From Clostridia bacterium (GTDB taxonomy: Bacteria > Bacillota > Clostridia > Christensenellales > CAG-917): a stretch of DNA of 21,099 nucleotides. The DNA lies in contig CAAFLX010000029.1 of assembly GCA_900763875.1 (NCBI GenBank), positions 1 through 21,099 of the forward strand. Direction: 5' to 3'. The translations under genes were made by a program, and so were the position numbers. The notes beneath the pieces are model-generated. The model was not told where the DNA came from, searched no databases, and saw nothing but the letters and a program-made list of their open reading frames with translations. Below, piece after piece: positions 1 to 7,793 of this stretch; position 1 is the first letter of the stretch, and every line of letters starts with the position of its first letter.

Positions 1-98
1 CTCCTATGCCGACTAAACCGCGCTCGGACAGCTCAACGGAAAATCCTGAAAATCTGCTATCCTTGCTTCGGTAATTGCAGTTTATCAAACAAAGCGTG

Positions 99-123
99 AA
101 AAAAGCGTGAACTACACGCTTTT
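99..123 (-). terminator. Rho-independent terminator of the two-component operon
   Basis: On the minus strand a stem AAAAGCGTG / CACGCTTTT with a five-base loop is followed by a run of six T. It lies about 50 bases past the response-regulator stop codon and is the natural end of the kinase-regulator transcript. The plus-strand reading has only a short T run, so it is a weaker terminator in that direction. Confidence 0.75.
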
Positions 124-170
124 AATTTCAAAAATTTTTAATATTATTTTAATGTTTGGAAAAACTGCCC

Positions 171-977
171 TTATTTGCGGCTTGACAGGCGCGAATCTAT
201 GATCATATCCAACCTGTTTTGCATATCCACCGACCAGTCGTAACTTATCAAAAACTCGTAGTTGTAGCTCAAATCGTTCTCGTCGTTGAGAAAACGCCAC
301 AAGTCGCAGGTGCAGGCGTCGATGTTGATATACGCCTTTCCGCGAGAAAATCTGACGATATGCTCGATGCCGTTTTGGCGCAAAAGCAAGTCGAGCCTAC
401 TCTTGGCGTTGCGGTAGAGGAGCTTGGCCTTTTCAACGTCGTGGTCGGGCCAAAGCGCAGAAATCATCTCGGACATCGGCACGGACTTGCCCTGACGATA
501 GAATAGATATGCAAGCATTTCCTTTGCCTTGGAGGCGAAGTCCACCCTTTTACCATCGATTTTCAAGTCGAACACGCCGAACGTTTGAGCAAATATCTCG
601 CGCTCGGAGTCGAAGCTTTCCTTGATGCGCCCGATGATGTCCTGCAATTTTTCTTTTGTATAGGGCTTATAGCAAAACCCGACGACGTTTTGTCCCAGCT
701 CGTCTTTGATTGCCCGCTCGTCCTGAACGTAGCCTGTGACAAACACGATTTTGGTGCGCGGACTTACTTGCAAAAGTTGTTTTGCAAGCTCTATACCGCT
801 GACGTTTGGCATCATAACGTCCAAAAACGCGGCGGCCACCTGATGCTTTTTGGCATACTCGAAAAGCGCGTCGATGTTGTTCATAAACATCGTACACTGA
901 ATCGCGCCGTAATCGACCACGTTTTCGATAAAGTTTTTGAGCGGATTAAGTTCGTCGTCCACAACCACTATATTCAT
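171..977 (-). CDS. Response regulator, REC plus SARP/OmpR-like winged helix
   Basis: This is a cytoplasmic DNA-binding response regulator of 268 residues. The N-terminal receiver domain (about 1-120) has the acidic pair D7/D8, the phospho-acceptor D53 in FLDVMMP, T81 and the conserved K104 in the YKP motif. The C-terminal part (about 132-230) starts FGVFDLKIDGK and contains LLAYL-like and ALWPD-like segments. These are typical of the winged-helix domain at the front of SARP/BTAD-type activators, rather than the LytTR domain usually paired with LytS-like kinases. The start at 977 is preferred because AAGGAG sits eight bases upstream. An ATG at 983 overlaps the kinase stop as ATGA but is only two bases from that site. 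The gene directly follows its sensor kinase and is surely phosphorylated by it. Its target genes are not visible here. Confidence 0.9.
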   Translation of the reverse strand: MNIVVVDDELNPLKNFIENVVDYGAIQCTMFMNNIDALFEYAKKHQVAAAFLDVMMPNVSGIELAKQLLQVSPRTKIVFVTGYVQDERAIKDELGQNVVGFCYKPYTKEKLQDIIGRIKESFDSEREIFAQTFGVFDLKIDGKRVDFASKAKEMLAYLFYRQGKSVPMSEMISALWPDHDVEKAKLLYRNAKSRLDLLLRQNGIEHIVRFSRGKAYINIDACTCDLWRFLNDENDLSYNYEFLISYDWSVDMQNRLDMIIDSRLSSRK

Positions 978-979
978 AC

Positions 980-2848
980 TCATTTCTCCTTGGGAACGCT
1001 GATGATAACTTTTGTGCCGCATTGCGGTTTGGTGTCGATTTGAACGGGAATCCCGGTTATAAGTTCGATGCGCTCGCTTGCGTTGCCGATGCCCACCGAC
1101 GTTTCCTTGACGGCGGACAAATCGAAACCGCAACCGTTGTCCTCTATGATGATAACGACGTTGTTTTCGTCCTCGTCGTCGGTCTTGATAAGCACGTAGC
1201 CGTCGTCGTCATCGACTATGCCCGAATACTTGATTGCGTTCTCCACAAACGGTTGCAATGACAAAACGGGCACTTTGACGTCATAATTGCCTATGTCCAA
1301 CAGCAGGTTTATGACCTTTCCTTTGCTCAACTCAACAAGATGCACATAGTTTATGACGTTGCTGATTTCCTCGTCCAGCCCGACGATGTTTTTGCTGTCG
1401 GCGTCCACAAGCGAGCGAAGGTGCGAGGCAAATTCGGATATAGCCACGTCGCCCTGTTCAAGGCTGTCGTGATACACCGCCTGTATTGCGGTGAGGCTGT
1501 TAAACACAAAATGCGGCTTGATTTGCTCACGCAATACGTTGTTTTTGATTTCGACAAGTTTGCGTTGGTACGCCTCTGCTTTGAGAGCGGCGCGGTTTTT
1601 GTCGGAAATCTTGATGAAGTGCATCGTGAAGATCGCAAGCATCAAAATTGCCATAGACACCGCCGCCGTAATCTCCGTGCCTATGATGATAGTCTCAAGC
1701 ATATCCAGAAGTTGCGACCCGATTGCAAAAATCAAGCAAAACAAAACTATGATATGCGCCTTTGCAAACTTGACCTTATTGTATGCCGCTTTGAAAATCG
1801 GATAGTAAAGCAAAGCCATGCTGAAAATCTGTATGAGCGGAGGAATAATGCGCTGTTTGTAACCGCTGAGCATAAAAAACTCTATCATACACACCAAATT
1901 GAATGCGATACAAAGCAAAATCATCCACTTTGTCGGCACGACAAGCATTCCGTTTTTGTGCAAATGCACCATAAACAAAACGATTGTCACCATTGTGAAC
2001 AGATAGAATATCTCCGCAATATTGTTGTAAATCAAAAGATTTAGGCTTTGCGAAAACTGCATAAAAATGTCGATCGAGAATAAGTACATCATCAAAATCG
2101 ACAGCAACAGTACCGTCAGCGACCACGAACGGTCTTGCTTTTTGTAGATGATGTTGGATATCACGTTGACAAGCACCGTCGCAAACATTATGCCAAGCAC
2201 AACCATTGCAATTTGGTCGCCTATGGCAATTTGGTTTGACTTGATATCGGAGCGCAAATAGAACGCATAGTGCATTCCGCCCTCGTTGTTGTTGGATATC
2301 TCCACCACCACGTCAAGCGTTTCGCCCTCGGACACCTTGTAGGGCAAATAGTTTTCCGCCCTGCCGTTCGACTTTGTGCCGTTGACGGTCTTGGACATAA
2401 CACCGTACTCAACGTTCAACACCCCGTTTATGTAGGTGCGATACGCGCCGTCATAGTTGTTGGCAAACACCAACACTTCAAGCCCCGGCTGTACGTTTTC
2501 AACAATCAGCCTAAACGAGCCGTATCCCGTCCTCGGCAGTTTTCTGCCGTCTTTGGTGACCTTGCCCGTCCATACGTCGGGCATGGAAAGCATGCCGTCA
2601 GGCTCTACGCTCGGCAGAGGCTCGGACACTATCCACTTTTCGTAATAGTACTCCCACTCGCCGGGCAGCACCACCCACTCCGTCCTGCCCGTCATGTCGA
2701 TTTTGCCACCCTTGACCTTGGGCATACCGTATATGTCGGGCATGTGGCACGAGCCTAGATACGTAAAGCCGGCAATCCCTATCGTCACCAGCATCAAAGC
2801 CACCGTCCATATGATAGATTTCGCTTTGACGTTGTTTTTGAGGCTCAC
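980..2848 (-). CDS. 7TM sensor histidine kinase, LytS-type (His_kinase/HATPase)
   Basis: This is a membrane sensor kinase of about 622 residues. Residues 11-31 form a signal-anchor helix. Residues 40-205 form an extracellular domain with an LPGEWEYYYEKW segment typical of 7TMR-DISM receptors, probably a galactose-binding-like fold. About seven membrane helices follow (208-412), then a short coiled linker. The kinase core has H446 in the LREQIKPHFVFNSL motif of the LytS/YesM class, the N box with N537 (LQPFVENAIKYS), the G1 box D570-N-G-C-G and a second glycine box VGIGNASERI. The proposed start is GTG at 2848, with AGGGGAG five bases upstream. An in-frame ATG at 2959 gives a longer N-terminus that looks untranslated. 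It is cotranscribed with, and phosphorylates, the downstream regulator. The ligand is unknown. The DISM-like ectodomain suggests a carbohydrate or other small molecule, but that is inference. Confidence 0.92.
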   Translation of the reverse strand: MSLKNNVKAKSIIWTVALMLVTIGIAGFTYLGSCHMPDIYGMPKVKGGKIDMTGRTEWVVLPGEWEYYYEKWIVSEPLPSVEPDGMLSMPDVWTGKVTKDGRKLPRTGYGSFRLIVENVQPGLEVLVFANNYDGAYRTYINGVLNVEYGVMSKTVNGTKSNGRAENYLPYKVSEGETLDVVVEISNNNEGGMHYAFYLRSDIKSNQIAIGDQIAMVVLGIMFATVLVNVISNIIYKKQDRSWSLTVLLLSILMMYLFSIDIFMQFSQSLNLLIYNNIAEIFYLFTMVTIVLFMVHLHKNGMLVVPTKWMILLCIAFNLVCMIEFFMLSGYKQRIIPPLIQIFSMALLYYPIFKAAYNKVKFAKAHIIVLFCLIFAIGSQLLDMLETIIIGTEITAAVSMAILMLAIFTMHFIKISDKNRAALKAEAYQRKLVEIKNNVLREQIKPHFVFNSLTAIQAVYHDSLEQGDVAISEFASHLRSLVDADSKNIVGLDEEISNVINYVHLVELSKGKVINLLLDIGNYDVKVPVLSLQPFVENAIKYSGIVDDDDGYVLIKTDDEDENNVVIIIEDNGCGFDLSAVKETSVGIGNASERIELITGIPVQIDTKPQCGTKVIISVPKEK

Positions 2849-2973
2849 CGCACTCCCCTTGTTGTCTTTCGTCTCAAAACTTTCCTTTCTCACCCCAGCC
2901 CTCTTTATCCGAATGTTGTCAAATCTATTGCATGTCCGTTGCCAAAAACAATAAAGCAACGCATAACAGTATG

Positions 2974-3002
2974 ATTATAACATCTTATCCACACACTTTC
3001 AA
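2974..3002 (-). promoter_or_regulatory. Sigma-A-type promoter of the kinase-regulator operon
   Basis: The minus strand shows TTGAAA, a 17-base spacer and a perfect TATAAT. Transcription would start near 2967, leaving a leader of roughly 120 bases before the proposed GTG start. Confidence 0.7.
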
Positions 3003-3403
3003 TATCTTTTTCTCAAACGCAAACCGCACGATTTGGCGCGTTGGATATAGAGTAAAAAAAAGAACTCCTCAAAGAAGTTTTCGTTTATCCACTTGCGCCA
3101 AAGGCGCACTTCACCAAGCAGACAATCTTGCGAAATTGTGGCAGGAGTTTTTGCCCTTGCTCGAACTGATAGCAAAGATTTTCTGCGCGGTAGTAATTGC
3201 GAGAACAAGCGAGGCTCTCGGCAATACGCCATTAAGGTTTGCGTTTCTATTTATGGGATTCCCACGCTTACGCTCGGAATGACATTTAAGGCGTGTTGCC
3301 GTTGCCTCGGCGCAGTTTGAGCAATAGACAGGAGCGTACTTGTCGTACGTGACTATTTGCGTGAGCGGTTTTGACGCCGCTATTCGCTCAATAGCGCATT
3401 TTT
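3003..3403. other. Gene-poor spacer with REP-like palindromic sequence
   Basis: No convincing gene lies here. Short open frames on both strands have atypical composition and no ribosome binding site. The stretch holds several imperfect palindromes. Positions 3255-3283 contain an ATTCC / GGAAT hairpin resembling short interspersed palindromes common in Clostridia genomes (from memory). Positions 3314-3363 have CGTAC / GTACG-centred dyad symmetry. Positions 3378-3396 form a perfect CGCTATT / AATAGCG stem followed on the plus strand by seven T, which resembles a plus-strand terminator although no plus-strand gene precedes it. The stretch may be a decayed mobile or REP-type element. Confidence 0.4.
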
Positions 3404-3889
3404 TTAATGGCAGACGAGATCATACCAAACCCCAATCAACACCCCATACGCAGGATTGATGACGGTTTCGTCAATGTCGATGACGTAGGTGTCGCCGACG
3501 GAGATGAGTTTTTTGCGGGCTTTGACGGCGATGACTTTGCCGTCGGGGCGCACGAGGCGTGCCTTCATGTGGAAAGGCCCGGCTTTGATGCGAATGTCGA
3601 GAGAACCGTTGGTGGTTTGGGCGCGACGGAAACATAAAAACGGAAGTTTTTCGTTGATGGCGCAAACCTCGTTGCCGCGAGAATCGGTGATTCTAAACCA
3701 CGAAGTCATAATCTTTTTGAACTCGGATTGCATACGCGCGATGGGGTCGCCGTCCTTGTCAAAGAGAACGACGTTGCCCATAAAGCGATCCCACTGTCTT
3801 TCTGCATAGAACACAACCTGGTCTTTGTCGTCCTTGATTTTGAATTTCGGCCCTATTGAAAAATATTTTTGTTTGATGATAATCCTCAT
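3404..3889 (-). CDS. LURP-one-related / YxjI-like protein
   Basis: This is a 161-residue protein without signal peptide or membrane helix. It begins with a RIIIKQKYFSIGPKFKIKD segment, followed by beta-strand-rich sequence with a VVLFDKDGDPIARM repeat-like element and a C-terminal VGDTYVIDIDE strand. This order and length match the LURP-one-related (Tubby C2-like) family, whose bacterial members include Bacillus YxjI. The family's biochemical role is not established, so no function is assigned beyond a probable scaffold or lipid-interacting fold. The start is supported by AGGAGG five bases upstream. It stands alone, with its own promoter at 4011-4039 and a structured leader of about 115 bases. 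Confidence 0.8.
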   Translation of the reverse strand: MRIIIKQKYFSIGPKFKIKDDKDQVVFYAERQWDRFMGNVVLFDKDGDPIARMQSEFKKIMTSWFRITDSRGNEVCAINEKLPFLCFRRAQTTNGSLDIRIKAGPFHMKARLVRPDGKVIAVKARKKLISVGDTYVIDIDETVINPAYGVLIGVWYDLVCH

Positions 3890-4010
3890 ATACCCTCCTA
3901 AAAATCGACGAGCGCAAACGCATTAAATTTTTGCGCAAAATTGCAACTATACGATGATAATTGCAACAATAAATAATATTGCGCTACATCACAAATATTT
4001 CTTTGAGTGT

Positions 4011-4039
4011 ATTTTATCATACAAAATGAATTGTTGCAA
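4011..4039 (-). promoter_or_regulatory. Promoter of the LURP-one-like gene
   Basis: The minus strand has TTGCAA, a 17-base spacer and TAAAAT, the same hexamers and spacing as the folC promoter. The transcript would begin near 4004. The leader can fold because GCGCAA near its start pairs with TTGCGC further on, and two self-complementary TTGCAA copies pair inside that stem. Confidence 0.65.
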
Positions 4040-4064
4040 GAATAATTTTTTTGCCGTTTTTCAA

Positions 4065-4886
4065 TTAAATCCGCGGGGTTTTCAAGGCATTTTTCAGCTC
4101 GAAAACGCGTTGTTTGAGGAGGGGGTGAACCTTGTTGGGGCAAATTTCACAAAGGGGGTCTAGCACGAAAGAGCGGTTTTGCATATCGACGTGCGGCACG
4201 CATAAATCCTTTGTTCCTATCACGCAATCGTCATAAAAAACGATGTCGATATCGAGGGTGCGATTGCCCCAATGCTCGGTGCGCACTCTCTCGCCGTCCT
4301 TTTCGATTTGAGAGGTTGCGGCAAGAAGTTGCGAGGGGGTGTAGAGAGTCAAAATGCGCGCCGCGCTGTTGACAAACTCATCGGTTGCAACACCCCCATA
4401 CGGCGCGGTTGAATAGCGGCTGCTTTCGACGACTTCTTTTATGTTGTCGTCGGCAGACAGCCTTGCGATTGCAAAGTCGAGATACGCGTTTTTATCCCCC
4501 ATATTCGAGCCGAGCGCAAGGTAGACCTCGTGCCACTCTTTTTCAACTTGAACGCCCACAAAATCAAAGACTCCGCTCATAGGAGCGTCGGGCTTTTTGA
4601 GGGTGAGAACAACCTTTTGCGCAGGGTATTTTTTGATGATCAACTCGGCTGATTTCGTTGCGAGCGTTTCAATCAAATCAAAGCAGTTGTTGACACAAAA
4701 GGCGGTTAAAGTCTTTTTTACGTCGCTATAACTGATTGTTTGCGTCAAATCATCGTTTTTTGCCGCTTGCGAAAAATCATAAAAAATCTCCGCCGAAAAC
4801 AAAAATCGTTGCGGATTGACTTTTTCTTCGGGGTTGCAGCCGTGACACGCTTTTACTTCCAAATCTTTGATGATAATTTTGTCCAT
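4065..4886 (-). CDS. folBK: Fused dihydroneopterin aldolase / HPPK (FolB-FolK)
   Basis: This single 273-residue chain has two folate-pathway enzymes. Residues 1-117 are FolB, which cleaves dihydroneopterin to 6-hydroxymethyl-dihydropterin. They show the ACHGCNPEE segment and the conserved KKPDAP motif. Residues 121-273 are FolK, which pyrophosphorylates that product with ATP. They show LALGSNMGD, the WGNRTLDIDIVFYDD catalytic stretch and VPHVDMQNRSFVLDPL. The start at 4886 is chosen because FolB proteins begin M-D-x-I at this point and GAGAG lies about nine bases upstream. An ATG at 4904 overlaps the folP stop as ATGA and would add six residues. It is the last gene of the fol operon. FolB-FolK fusions are known in several bacteria. 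Confidence 0.95.
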   Translation of the reverse strand: MDKIIIKDLEVKACHGCNPEEKVNPQRFLFSAEIFYDFSQAAKNDDLTQTISYSDVKKTLTAFCVNNCFDLIETLATKSAELIIKKYPAQKVVLTLKKPDAPMSGVFDFVGVQVEKEWHEVYLALGSNMGDKNAYLDFAIARLSADDNIKEVVESSRYSTAPYGGVATDEFVNSAARILTLYTPSQLLAATSQIEKDGERVRTEHWGNRTLDIDIVFYDDCVIGTKDLCVPHVDMQNRSFVLDPLCEICPNKVHPLLKQRVFELKNALKTPRI

Positions 4887-4900
4887 AGTTGTTTGCTCTC

Positions 4901-5707
4901 TCATAGTTGTTGGCTTGTTAAATTTATGACCGCTTGATTTTCTTTGACGTCGTGAACTCTGACAAACAATACGCCTTGTTTTACGGCGAGCATAGTCGAA
5001 TCCAAAGTTGCCGAAAGGCGGGTTTCGGGCGTGCCGCCGAACATTGATTTTCTTGACGTTCCGAGCAAAAACGGATACTCCTCAAACATGTCGAGGAGCT
5101 TGTCGTAGCCCTCCAACAGTTGCCAATCTTCTTCCTTTGATTTGTTGAATCCGATTCCGCCGTCAAGCAGTATGCGGCTCTTGTCAAGCCCTTGCTCCAA
5201 CAGAGCGTCTATTGCTCTTATAAGCCCCGTTTCCTTGTCGAAAAACAAATCGGGATTGGTGGATTTGCGCCTGTCGTGCATAAGGCAAATTGCCACGTCG
5301 TTTTGCGCAACCACCCTTGCAAGATTTTTGTCGGCTAGGGTGCTAACGTCGTTTATCATATCCGCGCCGACGTCGATTGCCGCTTGGGCAACGTCGGGAT
5401 AGAACGTATCAACGCTCACGAGCGCGTCGGGGAACTCTTTTTTGATGCCCTCAACGGCAGGAAGTACCCTTGCCATTTCTTCGAGCGCGCTTACGCTTCG
5501 TGCGCCCGGACGAGTTGATTGTCCGCCTATATCAAGGATTTTTGCGCCCTGTTCCAAAAACTTTTGTGCGGTTTCAACCACGTCGTTTGCGTGCCTGCTC
5601 CCTGCAAAAACGCTGTCGGGAGTGACGTTGATTATGCCCATAATATGCGTTCCGCTCTCAAAAACTCGGTTGCCGACTCGAAGATTGTACTTCCTCTGCC
5701 CTCTCAT
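4901..5707 (-). CDS. folP: Dihydropteroate synthase
   Basis: This 268-residue cytoplasmic TIM-barrel enzyme joins hydroxymethyl-dihydropterin pyrophosphate to p-aminobenzoate. The beginning shows MGIINVTPDS (23-32). The second loop is GGQSTRPGA with Q63 where most family members have Glu. The end shows GTSRKSMFGG and the RVHDV motif. The first loop reads SVFAGSR instead of the usual SFSDGG, and the pterin-site segment is LLDGGIGF rather than LDPGIGF. The protein is therefore a clear but divergent member. ATG overlaps the folE stop as ATGA, and GAGGTG lies five bases upstream, so translation is probably coupled. Its C-terminus similarly abuts folBK. Confidence 0.94.
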   Translation of the reverse strand: MRGQRKYNLRVGNRVFESGTHIMGIINVTPDSVFAGSRHANDVVETAQKFLEQGAKILDIGGQSTRPGARSVSALEEMARVLPAVEGIKKEFPDALVSVDTFYPDVAQAAIDVGADMINDVSTLADKNLARVVAQNDVAICLMHDRRKSTNPDLFFDKETGLIRAIDALLEQGLDKSRILLDGGIGFNKSKEEDWQLLEGYDKLLDMFEEYPFLLGTSRKSMFGGTPETRLSATLDSTMLAVKQGVLFVRVHDVKENQAVINLTSQQL

Positions 5708-6264
5708 TTTTGCACCTCGAACATCAATTTTTCGATTGTGGAATCCACCTCGCCGCGCTTTGCGAAAGTGGTGGTTTTTGCGCCGATTTTCTTTACGCCT
5801 CTTGCGCTCATACAGGTGTGGTGCGCCTCGATGACGACAAGCACGCCTTTGGGATCGAGCTCGTCAAAAATCGCGTCCGCGATTTGGGCGTTTAGTCGCT
5901 CTTGAAGTTGCAGGCGTTTGGCATAAACCTCAACCACTCTTGCAAGTTTGGACAAACCGACCACCTTTCCGTTTGGAACGTAGGCGATATGCACCTTGCC
6001 GAAAAACGGCATAAGATGATGCTCGCAAGTCGAAGAAAAGTCGATGTCCCTTTCGATGACAACTTCACTGCCGCTCTCGTTGAAAGTTTTGGCGAGATGA
6101 ATTTTTGCGTCGTCGCGATAGCCCTGCGTGAGTTCTTCGAGCATACGCGCAACCCTGTCGGGCGTTTGCACAAGCCCCTCTCTATTCGGGTCTTCGCCGA
6201 TTGCAACGAGCATGTCGTTGACGGCTTTTTTGATTGTTTCCTTGTCGATATAACTGTCCTTCAT
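5704..6264 (-). CDS. folE: GTP cyclohydrolase I
   Basis: This 186-residue enzyme converts GTP to dihydroneopterin triphosphate, the first step of folate synthesis. The zinc ligands are visible as C80 and H83 in STCEHHLMPF and C151 in HHTCMSARGV. GLVQTPDRVARM and GLSKLARVVEVYAKRLQLQE are standard family blocks. The length fits the bacterial homodecameric enzyme. The start has GGAGG seven bases upstream. The gene follows folC after 47 bases without a visible terminator and overlaps folP by four bases. The phosphatase that removes triphosphate from its product (FolQ) is not encoded in this window. Confidence 0.97.
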   Translation of the reverse strand: MKDSYIDKETIKKAVNDMLVAIGEDPNREGLVQTPDRVARMLEELTQGYRDDAKIHLAKTFNESGSEVVIERDIDFSSTCEHHLMPFFGKVHIAYVPNGKVVGLSKLARVVEVYAKRLQLQERLNAQIADAIFDELDPKGVLVVIEAHHTCMSARGVKKIGAKTTTFAKRGEVDSTIEKLMFEVQK

Positions 6265-6311
6265 ACATCAGCCTCCAAAGCAAAAACCTATTGTGTTTGC
6301 AAAGTGTAAAT

Positions 6312-7634
6312 CTAGTTGTTTTTAAGCCCCGAAAACAGGGTGAGCGAGCCGCACAAAATCGTCACGTCGCAAGTGCCGTCGAGAGCGTTCTGCACGGCGG
6401 TTTTGATGTCGGAGCAAACATCGCACGCTCCGCCGAAAAGCGGCTTTACGATTTGTTGCAACTCCTCCTTCGGCATAGCTCTGAAAGAAGGAGCGGTGAC
6501 GCAAGTAACCTCGCTTGCAAGGTGGACGAGAATTTGACAAATACCCTTGACGTCCTTGTCTTTGAGTATGCCCAAAACGAGATGCACGCGCTTTGACTTG
6601 AACAAATCTTTTATTGCGTTTGCAAGCGTGGTTGCGCCTTGCGGATTGTGCGAGCCGTCAAAAACAAGCACTTTATCTTGCGGAACTGATATATTAAACT
6701 CCTCTTTTGCGTTTTTGACAACTTGCAACCTTGCTTTCCACACGGTGTTTGCAAGCCCTTGCTCGATTGCGCTTTGGCATATTTCAAAGTGCTTTTTGCC
6801 AAGTTCCTGCGCGGCGCAAATTGCGATTGACGCATTGACAAGTTGGTGCTTGCCGAGCATGGATATTCTATACTCTTTGCCGTCGTACAAAAACGATTGT
6901 CCCGTGACGTCGCCTTGCAAAAATACAGGCTCTTTGCACACGACGACAGTTGAATTTCGCACGACTTTTTTGCCGTCTTTTTGCTCGAAAGGACGCTCGA
7001 TTTGCTCCATAACTTCGGGCGGTTGATTGCAAGTGACGACAACGTCTTTGATTATCGCCGCTTTTTCGCTTGCAATCTCGCCAAGCGTATTGCCAAGATA
7101 TGCGCAGTGGTCAAGCCCTATGAGCGTGACGATTGACAGCACTTTGTCCTCTATTGCGTTGGTTGCGTCCCACCTGCCGCCAAGCCCCGTTTCAAGCACG
7201 CAAACGTCGCACTCCTTGTCAAAGAAGGCAAGCATTGCAACGGCGGTTTCGATTTCAAACGCAGTGGGTTTGAACTCGCCGATTTGAAAAGCGTCACGCA
7301 AGGTTTGCTCGCTTTGTATGCACTCTCTGACAACGGTGAGATATTTGGCAACGTCCTCGTCGGTGAGGGGAGTACCGCCCACAAGCCACCTTTCGTTATA
7401 CTCAAAAACGGAGGGAGAATTGTATGTGCCCACCTTGTAGCCCGCCTCTTTCAAAATCGAGGTGAGGTATGCGCTCACCGAGCCTTTGCCGTTTGTGCCT
7501 GCAATATGCACAAACTTCAAGCGTTTGTCTGGCGCGCCGAGAAGGTCAAGCAACTCGCGCATACGCTCGATGCCGTAGTCCGAACCCGACCTTTCGATAT
7601 TTTTGATATAGTCGATTGCCTCTTGATAAAACAA
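6312..7634 (-). CDS. folC: Dihydrofolate / folylpolyglutamate synthase
   Basis: This 440-residue Mur-ligase-type enzyme adds glutamate to dihydropteroate and then to folates. It shows the P-loop AGTNGKGS at about 45-52, LETGLGGRWDATN, the GLDH...LGNTLGEIASEKAAIIK block (usually EKAGIIK) and the C-terminal FDGSHNPQGA motif. The start is TTG at 7634: AAAGGAGG lies six bases upstream and the protein begins at the usual FolC point (FYQEAIDYI). Upstream in-frame ATGs fall inside the riboswitch and are rejected. It is the first gene of the fol operon. The TTG start and the hairpin over its ribosome binding site both suggest tight translational control. Confidence 0.95.
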   Translation of the reverse strand: MFYQEAIDYIKNIERSGSDYGIERMRELLDLLGAPDKRLKFVHIAGTNGKGSVSAYLTSILKEAGYKVGTYNSPSVFEYNERWLVGGTPLTDEDVAKYLTVVRECIQSEQTLRDAFQIGEFKPTAFEIETAVAMLAFFDKECDVCVLETGLGGRWDATNAIEDKVLSIVTLIGLDHCAYLGNTLGEIASEKAAIIKDVVVTCNQPPEVMEQIERPFEQKDGKKVVRNSTVVVCKEPVFLQGDVTGQSFLYDGKEYRISMLGKHQLVNASIAICAAQELGKKHFEICQSAIEQGLANTVWKARLQVVKNAKEEFNISVPQDKVLVFDGSHNPQGATTLANAIKDLFKSKRVHLVLGILKDKDVKGICQILVHLASEVTCVTAPSFRAMPKEELQQIVKPLFGGACDVCSDIKTAVQNALDGTCDVTILCGSLTLFSGLKNN

Positions 7635-7640
7635 AAAGCA

Positions 7641-7653
7641 CCTCCTTTGGAAG
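7641..7653 (-). promoter_or_regulatory. Hairpin sequestering the folC ribosome binding site
   Basis: In the transcript CUUCC, loop AAA and GGAGG form a five-pair hairpin (one G-U) that buries the folC Shine-Dalgarno sequence. It lies just 3' of the tetrahydrofolate aptamer, so it is a plausible expression platform acting on translation. The link to ligand binding is inferred. Confidence 0.55.
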
Positions 7654-7683
7654 CACTCGCAAAAAAACCTTTCGGTAATATGT

Positions 7684-7777
7684 GAAGTCCGGAGTGAATA
7701 TTGCACCGCGAGCAACGCTCTTCGTCCGCCGACACCCCACGTTCGCACGGCACTTAACGCGCAATTTCTACTACTTC
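7684..7777 (-). ncRNA. Tetrahydrofolate (THF) riboswitch
   Basis: The minus-strand leader of folC matches the THF riboswitch in order and sequence. There is a 5' GAAGU (P1 strand), a GUAG segment, P2 strand GAAAUUGC, the hallmark GCGUUAAGUG, a P3 built from UGCCG / CGGCG around the GGGGUGUC loop, then CGAAG. A P4 hairpin GAGC-GUU-GCUC follows, then CGCGGU, P2 strand GCAAUAUUC (one bulged A), CACUCCGG and 3' ACUUC closing P1. The class senses reduced folates and normally represses folate synthesis or uptake genes. Its position between the promoter and folC fits. Sequence recognition comes from memory of the published Eubacterium siraeum RNA. Confidence 0.93.
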
Positions 7778-7793
7778 CATAGATGATAATTCA

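Noticed and set aside
1..98. Open frames at the left edge, and a possible tRNA D-arm-like fold on the minus strand
   Set aside because: The frames are too short to identify, and the minus-strand fold lacks a proper acceptor stem and the usual G10-starting D stem; nothing could be supported.
585..1043. Plus-strand frame of 152 codons opposite the response regulator
   Set aside because: It mirrors the receiver-domain coding strand, has no Shine-Dalgarno sequence and no recognisable motif.
2999..3232. Minus-strand 77-codon frame rich in Arg and Leu
   Set aside because: No ribosome binding site, atypical composition, and it lies in the palindrome-rich spacer; probably non-coding.
7635..7764. 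Upstream in-frame ATG starts for folC
   Set aside because: They lie inside the THF riboswitch and lack ribosome sites; the TTG at 7634 has AAAGGAGG at ideal distance and begins at the family's usual residue.
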